Source of the DNA: Undaria pinnatifida
Taxonomy: Eukaryota; Sar; Phaeophyceae; Laminariales; Alariaceae
Direction: 5' to 3'
DNA length: 64,000 bases
Assembly (NCBI GenBank): GCA_012845835.1
Contig: JABAKD010000002.1
Location: 17,387,129-17,451,128 of the forward strand
Positions within the stretch are counted from its first letter, which is position 1. Each line of letters begins with the position of its first letter. Positions 38,023 through 50,600 of the stretch are shown in pieces. Below the pieces are notes generated by a model. That model was not told where the DNA came from. It did no database searches and saw only the letters and a program-made list of their open reading frames with translations. Made by a program: the position numbers and the translations under genes.

Positions 38023-39566
38023 AGCAGTACGTTGGATACTGAGGCCTTTTTTGTGTCCCAGTGAATATTTTATTTTCTACCTTCTCGCTCGGCACGTTTA
38101 GAAGGTTTCAGGGCGAGACACGTAACAATAACACTCAACACGTGTTGAGCGATCCGAACGTTACTGGAGACAACCCGCATTACAGGAGTCGGCCCCGCGG
38201 CCGTCACTGCCGTTTCTTTTTTGGTATGACATTGGTGATCGCCCGATCGCTCACGTAGTGGTGGACGTGTGCAGTGCCTATTCGTTTCCATTTCCCTTTG
38301 GTTCCTCACGTTATTGTGAGAACCATGACCCCTGCGGTATCTAACCACCGAACCGCGCGACCGGTAGTGCGCCCGGTACTGTCACTACCTGCTCGTTCTC
38401 TGTAGAGCGTTTCCCCCGTGCGAGTATGTCTAGTGGATGTCGGTTTAGTTGCAGTGGTGTAGGACCACCCGCGTAAGGAGCAGCCCATTCGCAGACGACG
38501 GGGACATTAATCCTGCCACACCAACCGCCCTGGCCGGCACTCGGCTCCTAGCTTCTCTACTCCCCGACATTCATCCGGTTCGGAACGCCTGTGCTCCTGC
38601 TGGTGTTCGCCGTTATGGCAAAACTATAGACAAAAATTCTCTCATTTGTGGCCGATTTATCTGCTGTTGTTTTTAATTCGCGCGGAGTATTCCGCAAGCT
38701 ACCTCTCGAGAGCTCCAGAATCCCTTTAGGACTCAATAATTCCTTTCGAAACAGGTAGCGCGGTTGATAATACAACTCCAGCGGCGGTAGGAACGACAAT
38801 TTTCGTAACAACCGAAAGGCAAGGTTGACGTGAGGTCAAGGAGGTAAATAACGCTGCTCGCATTTGGGCTTTGACGTGTTTTTTCGCGTTTGGGTAGGAT
38901 CGGTTAAACACCAAGTTGTGGTAATGAGTTTTGACAGTTTACGGTGAGGTCGTGACCTTCGCGTCCTGAGGTTATCTGAGGCGTCCGAAATTCTAGCGCA
39001 GGAAGCCCCCCACAGCTCAGTCCCTTCCCATAGATACACCGTCAGCACATGCATAATATCACCTCACCTCCTGTGATCGCCTGCTCTGTGTGCTGATCGG
39101 AAAGCGCCACAACACCCTCGTCCGCAGCTCGTTGCCCCCTCCCCCCCTTCGACGGCGCTGGCATGGGGCGGGGGCGACAGTCCTGGTCCTTCTACATCAT
39201 GCCCCAAAGAGCGCGAAACGAGTTGATCGAGTCGTTGTGTTGGGGTTAAACAAATCTGCGGGTCTCCTTCGTCGGCAGCCGCATCGACATCGTCCCGCAC
39301 GCTGGCACCGTTTCAAGTACTCATTGTTGGAATATACAGCAAACGGTGACGTCGGTGCTAAACCGTATCCGCAGTTGGCCGATGCACATTATGCGGCGAG
39401 TTTGTCGACTTGATCTCCTATTCAGGGCCATATGACTTAATAAGGACGTTTATGTAAAGCACCGGAACAATGGCACCACAGCAATGTTACATAGTCGCCG
39501 TCCCCGATGGAGTAGTACGTAAATGTCGTCCCTTCTTTACAGTCAATATCACTGTTTCAATTTTCC

Positions 39567-39812
39567 CCAAGATCGCGCTCGTGCTCATGGGAACTTTGCC
39601 TTGCGTCAACGTTGACTAGCGGAACGCGCGAGAACGCGAGTGTGCAAATTAATATAAATCGACGAGTGTAAATGCCGATAAAACAATGGGAATGCTGAAA
39701 CATTTGCGCGAGAAGAATGAAGGCGCGTACCGGGGGGAAGAAGGCAGCGGTGACCACGGTTTGCCGAGAAGGTCGCTGAGGGTAGCGCCTCTTACGAGTT
39801 GAGCTGAGAGGT
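39567..39812 (+). mobile_element. SINE body, copy S3 (5' truncated)
   Basis: Shares the body CGCGCGAGAACGCGAG, GGGAATGCTGAA, ACCGGGGGGAAGAAGG, GTGACCACGG and the long 3' end AGAAGGT.GCTGAGGG..GCCTCTTACGA with S2. The tRNA-like head is missing or unrecognisable. Confidence 0.7.
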
Positions 39813-39929
39813 AAAATTGACAACTGAGCCACCCCGCGGTAGGGGTGAAGCAAATTCTAAGATTTGTCTGAGCTCCTAAAATGAGGAGCTAGCTCCGTAT
39901 CAACATCATCACCCGAAAAATGAATTCGA

Positions 39930-40105
39930 AGCCGTTCGTTCGCGCAACCCGAAAAGGTTTCTGTTCCCTGCGCTCCTAAAACAAACACTACTCGTAAAAT
40001 TTTATGGGTAACCGTTAGTTCCTCACTTGAGCGCAGGTCAACCAATCAGAAGGCCAGAAACGTTTTGGCTCAAAACCTGCAACCTCCTCCGTGGGATGAC
40101 TTCAA
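39930..40105. repeat. Dispersed repeat family 6, copy 2
   Basis: Partner of 12645-12830, same orientation. Confidence 0.65.
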
Positions 40106-42887
40106 CTAAAATAAAACATATAATTCCAGGGTTGTGTACAACCGTTAGGGTGATCGAGCTAAAGCGACGCTCTCCTGGAGCGCATTCTGCCACATCTTTA
40201 CTTCTACGGCTCCTTTTCTCGCGCTCTGTTTAAAATTTTGCCCCCCTTAGCGCCACTCTACAACGATCCTCCCGCCTCGCGTGTTGTCTTGAACAGCACA
40301 AGCGAGCGTGTTTTGCAACAACTTGGGTCAACCTTTATAAACCGTTGCAGATACAATTTACAATACCGCACTCCTGTAGGTTATGAGCCTCGGCTCAAAA
40401 GCGCCAGGTCGGCTTTCTTCGATTTCGTCGAGATCAAACACGAGGGAAGACCGCTGTCACGCTGTCGCTGCGAACCAGCAAGATAACGCCCCTGTCCCGC
40501 TTTCACGCCATAAACGACTGTCAAGACCGCTGCTATTTCACTACCACGCTAGAAGCGCGCACCAAGACTGTCGTCGTGACATAACGTGCACAGTAAATAT
40601 AGCCCTTGAGGATATATCTACCGAGCGAAGCCATTTTTCAACCAGACGACCTTTTACCACTGCACCGGCGTCATGAGAGAGTCGCACGCAGCAGTGGGCA
40701 AGGTCATCGGGGCTGTCAGAGACAACTCAAACGACTTCATGTTTTTTAATTCTCATCTGCCGCGACGTTTCTCGAAGGGTATCAGGATGGGAATATGCGA
40801 CGGAAACATGAAGGTCGTTAATGTCGATTCTCCTCATTTTTCCGGGAGCCCACAACGCATGGAAGCACGTAAACGAAGGGATCCTGCCCATGCATCGCAA
40901 GTGTCGGCGTTTGATTTGAGTGTTTAGGGTGTCGTGCAGCATTTTCACGTCGGCTGTTCCGGTAGTAGTTCTGATTTTCGTCGTTGTACAGTTGTTCTGG
41001 TTAGGGTTATAGTATTTCTTCGGCCGTGGATGTGTTGTCTGTTCCTTTTTATTTTTTCAAATTTCCCCCAGTCAATTTGAGCCCGCGGGTCACCTTTGGG
41101 GGGATATTGTGGTGTAGAGGGACACGTCGGTATTACCCTCGGGTTTCCTGTTCCTGTTGATGCGTAGACATGCATGTCCTTACTTGAACCGTAACTTATA
41201 GCTGGCATAAGGACCTGTATTGTAAGACTAGGGGTCGTTACAGACACAGGCCACCCTTTGCGGTCTCTCTACTATGCAGGTTCCACGTTGTTGGCCACTC
41301 AATTGTATTATATAGCCTCCTTTTGGTATTAGTCTCACATAGCCATGGAGAAGAACTGAACGCGGGCAAATCCGCGAAGCAAATGCATCATCCCCTTTTT
41401 CCTATACATATGCCTTCAAAGGCATATGAAACCCTTTATATTGTTTCCATATCCTAAATATTACGCCTTGTTAAGCTCCCAGGGCAATACCACAACACTA
41501 GCACACCCTGATGAGCCGTATATATGGGTCTATGCAGAAATGTAGAAGATTCGGGGAAGCACCGGTTCCACGGTCTAAATAGAACATGTCTTGAAGATGC
41601 GGTTCTTCAAAACCTACTCCCACACCGAGAACGGAAGACGGGAAACGGGCTTCAGCAAAACCCCAGCAAATGGCGGGATCGACAGGCGCGAGAGCTATCA
41701 TTCGCCGCAGGTTAACGAGGGGAAAGTGTCCAAAGGAGACAGAAAAAGGAAACGGGAACTATCCAGAAGAGGAAAAAAACATACGCGAAAATGCTAGGGT
41801 CGATGGCGGAATAGTCAAAAACCTCGCCAGGAAAACCCCGAGCGGTCGCACAAAAGCGTGTAGGAACGCTCTATGTATGAAGCCCAACTCGAGCGCGGAA
41901 TGGACATCGTACTTCACCCTTCGTGGACGACGTCGAAACCGAGGGGAGAATTACCGGGAACATCCCATGAAAACTGAATACATGAAAAACCTAGACAAAA
42001 CGAATATATCCCCGGACCGTCGCCGACTACGACGTGAAGTTGTAATAACTCTGATTCGATTTGCGTCAGTATTGGTATGGGTTCACCTACCGAATCGGGT
42101 TTGCAGCGATGCTTGCCCCGGGTTCCTGCTGAGTTCAAGAGCTTTTAGTTTTCTCCAAATCAGTTTTTGAGTGACGTGTCTGCTATAGAGCTCCCCAAGT
42201 GAGGAGTCATCCCACAGTAGGGGTTGCAGTTGTTGGATTAAATAATAATGTACCTGTTGTCTGATTGAGCTCCTCAAGCGAGGAATTACGATCGATTAGT
42301 CATTGATCAAGTAATTTCATGAGTACATAGACTAGACTATATATTTTAGGACTTGGGGCATAGGAGCTTGGTCGGGTTGTGCGAACGAATGCCTTTGAAA
42401 TTATTTTTCGAGTGAAATATTGAGCTCCTCCTGTGAGGACCTCAGGGACAGATCTGACGATGATGTACCCCTGCCGTGGGATGGCTTGTAGCGTTCGTCT
42501 CTTGCTGCTGATGAGGCTCCAGCAGCGGCGGCGGTGAGAGAATATGGCTGCTGACACCTCCCCTCTCTGCATCCTACGCTCGCTCAACGAGGCAGATTAG
42601 CTGGCATCTGGCGGCTCGGAGGGTGTTTTCATCTACGGCCAAGTCCTATGCTCGTGTGCTAGCTGTGCGGAGGCACTTTCGTTCGCTAGCGTGCCGTCCG
42701 CCTCCAGCCGCGTGGCCCCCACCTGCATCTGTGCATCAAAGCAGTTTCGCCCAACCGCCGCGCTATTCGCGCGTGATGCTATCTGTGTATGCTCATCTTG
42801 CAGACGGCCATCCTCCTATTCGAATGTAAACCACCACCTTACCCCAAGATACCAGAGATCGAACCGAAGATAGAAGATAATTGACTT

Positions 42888-43141
42888 GATACCCGAAAAT
42901 ACACCCGAACATATCAGAAGAGGCCCGTAGATATACCACGATGTCTACACGATCGAAGACGAGGATACTAACACCCGATCGCCCTCGATTTTTCCCCAGT
43001 GCCAACATACCTGTGATACCCGAAAATACACCCGAACATATCAGAAGAGGCCCGTAGATATACCACGATGCCTACACGATCGAAGACGAGGATACTAACA
43101 CCCAATCGTACTCGATTTTTCCCCAGTGCCAACATACCTGT
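42888..43141. repeat. 127-base tandem duplication
   Basis: Two nearly identical units starting GATACCCGAAAATACACCC at 42888 and 43015. They differ at only a few positions, so the event is recent. Non-coding. Confidence 0.92.
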
Positions 43142-43749
43142 CCTACGTGAAATCTCCAGACTTATTGGGAGCTGATCGGGTTTGATCATTTTCAACTTGT
43201 GAAATGATCACCCAGCAAAACAGAGTTGACACCAGAGAAAACGTGGCTTACTTGTCAGCCCGCAACCCCGCGGAGACAGGCCCCACAAGGTCAAACCCAA
43301 GACTGACCGACGACTGACTGGTGATCCGTAGCCGCAAAGAGACGCTCAACCACGGACCCACTACCGACCCGCAGCCGCGGGCAGACCCTTTCCCACGAAC
43401 CGACCATCTGCTGCACGCGACGATCTCAGAGCAAGCAGCAGTATCCGTTTTACCACAAAGATGCAACTCGAAATAATGGGAAACCGGGGATGTATTCCGA
43501 ATATCCCCTGACGACCACAAGACTCTAGACCCCCTGATTCAATCCGCCATGGCCCTTTTATGCGTCATTGCCATATTTTACATCGCCAGAAATCAAGGTG
43601 TCTCAGGTTGGCTAAAACCAGACAATACGCACGTTTGTGGCTGGCTCATCTGTTGTTTGAGTTGAGGCGCGATCATCCCCAGTCTAGCTCTTGAGAGCTA
43701 CATACCCCCCCCACGACTCCAGTATACCAGTATGTGTTCTTCACATCAA

Positions 43750-43960
43750 ACAGGTATTTCCACCTATCTACATCCAGCACAGCTAGTGTCCGTGCGGATG
43801 CCCCCTGAGAGACGCTCTGTAGTGATAACTTACGAGACAGATATACGAGACAGATATACACATTACAGAATACAGCAAGGTAATTTGTCCATGCAATGCC
43901 AATCGTAATGAACACGAGGGAAAAACACATGCAAGCCAGGACACCAGACTAGTCGCAAGG
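43750..43960 (+). repeat. Dispersed repeat family 3, copy 3
   Basis: Matches 8605-8830 over its full length: ATCCAGCACAG, GTGTCCGTGC.GATGCC, CATGCAATGCCAATCG.AATGAAC, GCAAGCCAG.ACACCAGA. Confidence 0.75.
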
Positions 43961-44658
43961 AAAAAAAAACATGGTAATAAGAAGAAACAAGAATGATACA
44001 AATAGCGAGTCAAAATAGGCAGCTCGATCGATTAACTCGAGTTCACGTCAACCACAACAGTAATCATAGCATGCACGGCAGGCAGCACGAGATGGTTTCA
44101 ATATAAGAGGCACATATATACATATATATATATATATGGGCTTTGACATTCTTTCGTGTTGGGTTATCATTGACCAACACACCAGGTTTGATATGGCCCT
44201 CGACGGTCATCGGTGAGACGAAGCTCTCCCGTCCAGGGTATCTCCTCCCAACCTCTAACGCTACATGGCTAAGCTTCGGACAGCTCAGCCTCTGCCCATG
44301 CATTACCCTCCTGCGTGTGAATGGTTCAGACAGCCACCCCACATCAATACAATAAACACTGCCGCCCCGACGCCCATAGTGGGAGTCTGTGCAAAACTGT
44401 TTTCCCGGTAAAAGCCGGGCAATAGCGCACGGCTTTCACGGTGTAGATTCTCCTCTATATCCCGTGTTAATTCTAGTTTACAGCCACTACCGCAGGGTAG
44501 CAGTCTTTGTCCAAACACCCCAGCATCTTCGTCAACGTGTCAACACCGTGGAAAAAGACAAGCGCATCAACAAGAAGATGCCTTCAGACGGACGGACAGC
44601 GACGGCGTATTTTACTTCGTTCCAAATAGTTAGTGTTACATTACGTAGAGGATCAGCG

Positions 44659-47600
44659 CTAGACCGTGTCTTCGACGCAGACGTCATCGAAGTCGAAACC
44701 AACCAGGGTGGTGCCTTCCTCGACATAGCCCAGAGTGCATCCAGTCACCGGCTGCTTGCAGGGGCAGGTTGGGGAGGGGGGTGGGGGCGCAAAGACGGAC
44801 ACGGCACAGAAACTGATCACCTTGGCGACTGCAGTATGGTCCACATATCATACAGGGGTGGTGTCGTGGGATTGATAATTTATGAACCTTAAAAGAGTAA
44901 GCAACCACGTGCAAAAAGTGCGCTCGGTGTTTTGGCTTGGGCGGCACGATCGACACTATTCAAGGTGATGCAGAACAGACGCGATTCACTACCCGTCGTG
45001 TGTAACACATTCCGTAGAAATAACCTGGAGATGAGCGACATACCCAGTATCTACCAGGCGTGTATCAAGAAAGAGGCCGGCCACCGTTTCACAATCATGC
45101 CGTCGAGCTCATCAGGCCTCACCAATCACTATAATGACCGAAAAGTAGGAACGTGGTATCAGGTTTATATAGTACCGGTTGCGTGTATTTCGAAAGGCAA
45201 CCCGAATGAATCCTAATGAGCTCTGGTACACGGCAGGCGGTCAGGTTACCCTATCATCGTGACAACAATATCCTACCTCGTCGTTGTACTGACTGTAGAC
45301 GAGGAAGTTTCCTGAGGCCCTGACCACCTCAGGCTTTTTGAAGGTCATTACTCCCGGGCCGATGTCCGGGTTGGGACTGCGAGAAGCATCAATGCACGCG
45401 ACAACGAAAGGAAAGAGAGTGTGCACATCGCATCAGCAGATTGGAGGTAGCAGGTGGCGTTCGCAAAACACACGCACGCTTGCGGCATCACAGTGGTCGG
45501 AACACACCGGCACCAATCGATGTGCGATCTGATGGCGCCGACGACGCAACGCACACATGGATTATCATGCGTGCCTCCCCAGCAACCCAATCACAAGTAT
45601 TTTGTCGTGTCACATGATGGAAAACACGACATAAGTTTGCGATTTCCTATCGAAAGGCAACACAAGAGTCAACACGTGGTCGTGGCTCGCATGTTGCACT
45701 GCATAATAAAAACATTGAGTTGCACCGCATCATGAAAATATTGAGCGAAAGAAACGATCATCCGACCCCCCCCTCCGCCCTTTCCGAGCAATATATTATA
45801 TCGTGTACGGATACATAACGCAAGCAGGAAATTCCTTTGGCACAAAAAAACTGTCCTCACGTTCCGTACGATCCGACCCCCCCCTCCGCCTTTTCCGAGC
45901 AATATATTCTATCGTGTACGGATACATAACGCTAGCAAGAAGTTCCTGTGGCACAAAAAAACTGTCCTCACGTTCCGTACGGACCGCCGTATGTGAGGGA
46001 GAAGGCGCCACCGTTGTAATCAGCCCCGTTGGTATCGAACGTGACTCCCTTGTTGAATCTGCGACCATTGGCATATCACAGTACATTTGATAGGGAAGGA
46101 ATTTAAGCGATGGCCATACATCGGTCGAGCAAGCGCAAAAAAAATTGGCGTTTCCGTCATTCGCGAGACACCCTGGAGGTGGCTCATCATATGTGTCTGC
46201 GGCATAGTCACCTATTCGGTCGTGCAACTGTAGTTTGATCTAAACCCAATTCGTGAGTTTGCGCTCGAAACGTAGTACAGCCGAGTGGGCGCCAAACCCG
46301 TCTTCCTTTTCGTGCCTGCCAGTTAGTTGCCTGCTTGGGGAGTTGGCAAGAAAAAAATATACTACGTAATAAGTCTGCGAATGTCCTGCGTAGCATTAGG
46401 AACACCCCTCACGTGACGTCACCGCCGGTCACCGCAATACCCCCGCCGTATTCAGCCTCGTTGTTGTTGAACTGCACGGCACCCTTAAAGCTGGACGTTG
46501 GCACGCGCACAAAGAATTCATGGGCAGCAGACGGGGGGAGAAGAGGGCGTGGTCAATGTCACAGCTGTGGTGGCAACCGAACGCACGGGAGAAGGCTCTA
46601 CGCTCAGTAACACGATACTGCGACGAACACGACATCCGACCTGAAAGCTGTCGCACCCTGCTTGCAATGCTGTCGGTCTGTATACTACAGTAGTAGTCTA
46701 CGGAATGCGGGAACGCCTGCAATCTGCACTCACAGAAGGGTGCCCGCGTTGTTTCGAACACCCCCACCCCAGTCCCTGAAGTTGATGTTGTCGTTGAAAT
46801 AGGCTTTTCCATAGAACCTGTCGTTCAGCGCGTGGTCGACCGATCGGAACATAGCGGAATGGCGAGAAGCGGTAAGTGGAAACGATACATTGAAACAACG
46901 CAGCCGGTAATAACGACTAGATCTCGTGAAAGGTGTTGCTACATGTAGACCGCAGGACGGTGACCACGGAAGAGCATATCGCAAGACACAGCAACTTTTG
47001 GAGACTACCAAATGGCGCAAGATCACAATGCCAGTAGGTTGACTTACGTCATTTTGCCCTCGTTGAGAACGGCCGCTCCTTCGTCGCAGTTGTGGTTCTG
47101 GAAGTTGGCGTCATCACGGAAGCTGTTATCGAACAGACACGAGGAAGATGGGGGAAGGGCGGCGGGCGTTCTCACTTGTCTGCCTTCGTCATTCAACCGC
47201 ATTGACTATCCCTTTCGAGATGGAGCACCGGGGGGGTACTAGGGGGGGACTAGTCGCGGGTCGCGGTTTACACGCGCAACCTTGCGCGATGAGACGAGAC
47301 CAAACCATCTCAACGACTGTAACGAACTTGTTGAGTTGCAAATCGGATGCTTTGTACTCATGTGAAGTGTCAACGGATAGACGGGTGGTCGGCTTCTCGT
47401 GATAGTTGGAAGATACATAGCAAAAAAGGCATCACGCTCGGGGCTTTTTGTCTAGGACACGCAGTCGTAGACATGGAGGGTTCACTTACATAACTGTGCC
47501 CCCTTCGTTGGCGACTCCACAGCCCCCGGCGCCATCGAACCCTCCTGTGCAATCACCGAAGGCAGGTTCAAGGGTTCGGCATGCAGGTAACGGAATGCAA

Positions 47601-50600
47601 TAATAAGTACGTATTGTGTGTTTGAATTACTGGTATATATGTACACGGCACAGTACACGGCACAGGATCGGACGCTGATGTGCCTCTATTCAGAAGCACA
47701 TCGCCTTTCACGCATTCTAGGTTCGTGAGCATAAAACCGTATACAGGTATACATAGGGACTGCCCTTCGTGTCACGAACAGTTGAAATGCGAAGAACACT
47801 TCACTTATGGCGTCGTCGCCGCATAAACGTACTCTGCAGTTGCTCTATTTATGGGCACTCCTTCTGCACAAAATTCGTGCGTGGGCAGGCGGAATTTACC
47901 ACCCCCCAGTCGCACGCCTCATGCTACACTGTTGGAAGAGGTGAAATCCCCTGATGTGAACACATGAACATCTTCAGACATCATTAACCCCCCCGATACA
48001 TGTTCGTACTAGTAAGCGTGTCTATCTATACGAATATGTGCATTGCGTGTGACAACGGCCCGGTTGAATGTGTGTTTGCGCGAAGTCAAATTTCGTTTGC
48101 CTCTCACGACGCACCAATACTACGCACCTGCGTTGTTGTCGAAGGTCGCCGTTTTCGAAAATCTGCCATCCGTGGAACAAAAGAGGTTGGGCAAGGAATA
48201 CGGCGGGTAGAACCTCTTGTCAGACACTTTCGTATCACTGCTCTGTGTTCGAGAAAACACTGGAAACTTGACCACTCCACGTATAACACCAGTGGAAGAT
48301 CATCGTTGCTTGTGGCAAGACTAACCGTCTCAGCATTATTCAAGCCCCACGCCACACTCTGCAGCATGCACGAGCAGCGACCTTGTTCAAGACACTATAC
48401 CTGACGAAAGCATCTTCGCTGCCGTTGTCGAGGGCAAGCCAGCGATTGTTCTTGAAGACGCTGTCGCCGCGGAACCTATTGGACGGAACGAAATACGTCA
48501 GGCAAAGCCAAAGTTCAATTTTCATGTGGGTTGGTGTTAGAGTGACAGGATAGGGCTGGCCTCATTAGTAACAACACAGCAGTGTAAAGCGATACGTTTT
48601 TCTTGCCAGTACAGTAGGTTCAAAACGTGCTTCACCTTGTTGGAATGGAAGCAGAAAAGGTGTGTATATGTTAACGTAAGGCGTTCCAAGAACTTTGCTA
48701 TGGTCTGAAAGCTGGAAAGTGAGTGGTGCGGTGCCCCACTTTCCTACTCCGCATGGTCCCCTTCGCATCCGTCAGCACCTTTCGTTGTCCATTTTGATCC
48801 AATCATCAGTCCATTCTTTTTTTGGTTTGTAAGCATACATCAAATTATCCTACGAGTTGTAGTGTCTACAGCTGAGAGTCTAACAATGACTGATGGCGGC
48901 TTGTTATGTAACGATGGGGCCAGGGTTTCCTCTCGCGACTGTCCGGGCAAATGCCTCACGCAGGGTCTACCTGCGTTGGCGGGGATCTAGCTGTCGAGAA
49001 GCTCTCGTCTTAAACAAAAACGGCCAAGAGGAGTGGTCCTGGCGAGGAACGGCCTCCGTAGTGTGTGGAAAACCCAACACCTGGTATGCGTAAGCATGCA
49101 TGTCTGGTGCTTGTAAGCACCGCCAAAGGAATAAAATAAACTCGAAGTCAAACGGTCTGTATATCTGCAACGGCGGCTATCTTCAAGCTTGTTGCTCGTT
49201 GTAACAACTGGAATACTGGAGATTGGAGCTAGCTTGGGGATTTGCGAAGCTGGTTATGACATTTCTCCTATCAACTCTAAACGGATAGTCGGGATGGGGA
49301 TCAAGGCCCGAACGCTTCGCCTCGCGATGACATGGTGAACCCGGGGAGATCTGGAGCACGGAGGTTGGAGCATAGCAGTGCGTGGGCTTGCGCGCTGGAG
49401 ATCTATTATCTTGCGTCCTGGATTCTTTGTTTTCTGGTACCTAGGATACGGGGATTCGTAAAGGGGCCTGGCTGCTGATTCATTTGTCGCGTATACCTGA
49501 TAAGCGCTACGTAGTTGAAAGAAATTTTGCGGACACTACCGCATCCAACGCAACGCTCTGATTGCCGATCGGTATAGGCCCATGTAGGTATGGACATGAA
49601 CATCCGACATACTCACTTTAGAGTCCCGAGGTTGCTCCGGAATACGTTGCCGTTGTTGATAAAGAGCGTGTCTCCCTTGAAGCTGCCACGATGAAAGACA
49701 AAACGATTACATTCATCCATTAGTTGGTCGTAAAGCGGTGTTGCTTGGGAGCGAAGCGTGACAATAATGTATTACCGATTGTTGAATCTGATTGGATGTA
49801 TAACCAGCAAAATTTTGGGGCCACCGCCACTCGGGGCAGTTTGCCCAAGCCCAACTCAACAAAAACTTGTACAGGGATATATTCCAGATAAAACAACTAA
49901 CAGCGGCCCGAAACCCTCAGTTATTTCAACTGACTTTACGTCTGCGATTGCTGTTACATTGCATGAACTATACCAGGTATACGAAGTAAAGCAATACACA
50001 AAAGTAGCCCCGAACAAACCGGCGAAAGTGATGCAATACCAGGTATACGAAGTAGAGCAGCACACAAAAGTAGCCCCGAACGAACCGGCGAAAGTGATGG
50101 TGAATCACGCGGCGCGGGCGAGGAGGGGGACGGGGGACTTGGAGTCGGACTCACTCGATTGTACCGGTGTTGTAGAACATGGAATATACGTTGTCCACCT
50201 TGCTTCCACGGAATTTTCCCGTGAACATAACGCTAGCGCCGGCAGCGACGTCGAGCATGTATCCCGATCCACCCTCGTTGTCCTGGACCGGAACGGCGGG
50301 GAACACATAATACTTACAATAGCCACTGCGATGGCAACATCAACATAATGCGAGTGTGGTGGACATCCCCCCCCCCCTCCTTTTGTTAACATCACGTTTA
50401 CTTTCCAGCTCACCTTGTAGTGAGGTACTATCCTTAGCAAATTTCTGGATAAGCCGTGGTTTCAGGTGTCAACCCTTCTCCCCCTCAGTACGCGCGTTCG
50501 TTTTATGGCGCATAGGGTTTAGCATGCCCACTGCTTGTCGATTGGCATCGACGTTCGCCAACTCGTGCTCTCGCACTTTCACCATGGTCGAAATGTTAAA

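Larger units (their letters stand above)
37354..44658. other. Convergent 7.3-kb intergenic region between B and C
   Basis: No coding gene recognised; open frames up to 166 codons (41670-42170) have no motif I know. It carries a tRNA-like segment (about 37950-38020), SINE copy S3 (39567-39812), repeat family 6 (39930-40105), an inverted repeat CATATGCCTT/AAGGCATATG near 41408, a 127-base duplication (42888-43141) and a family-3 copy (43750-43960). Confidence 0.6.

Noticed and set aside
41670-42170. 166-codon plus-strand frame in the B/C gap
   Set aside because: No motif recognised, and its composition does not match the neighbouring exons.
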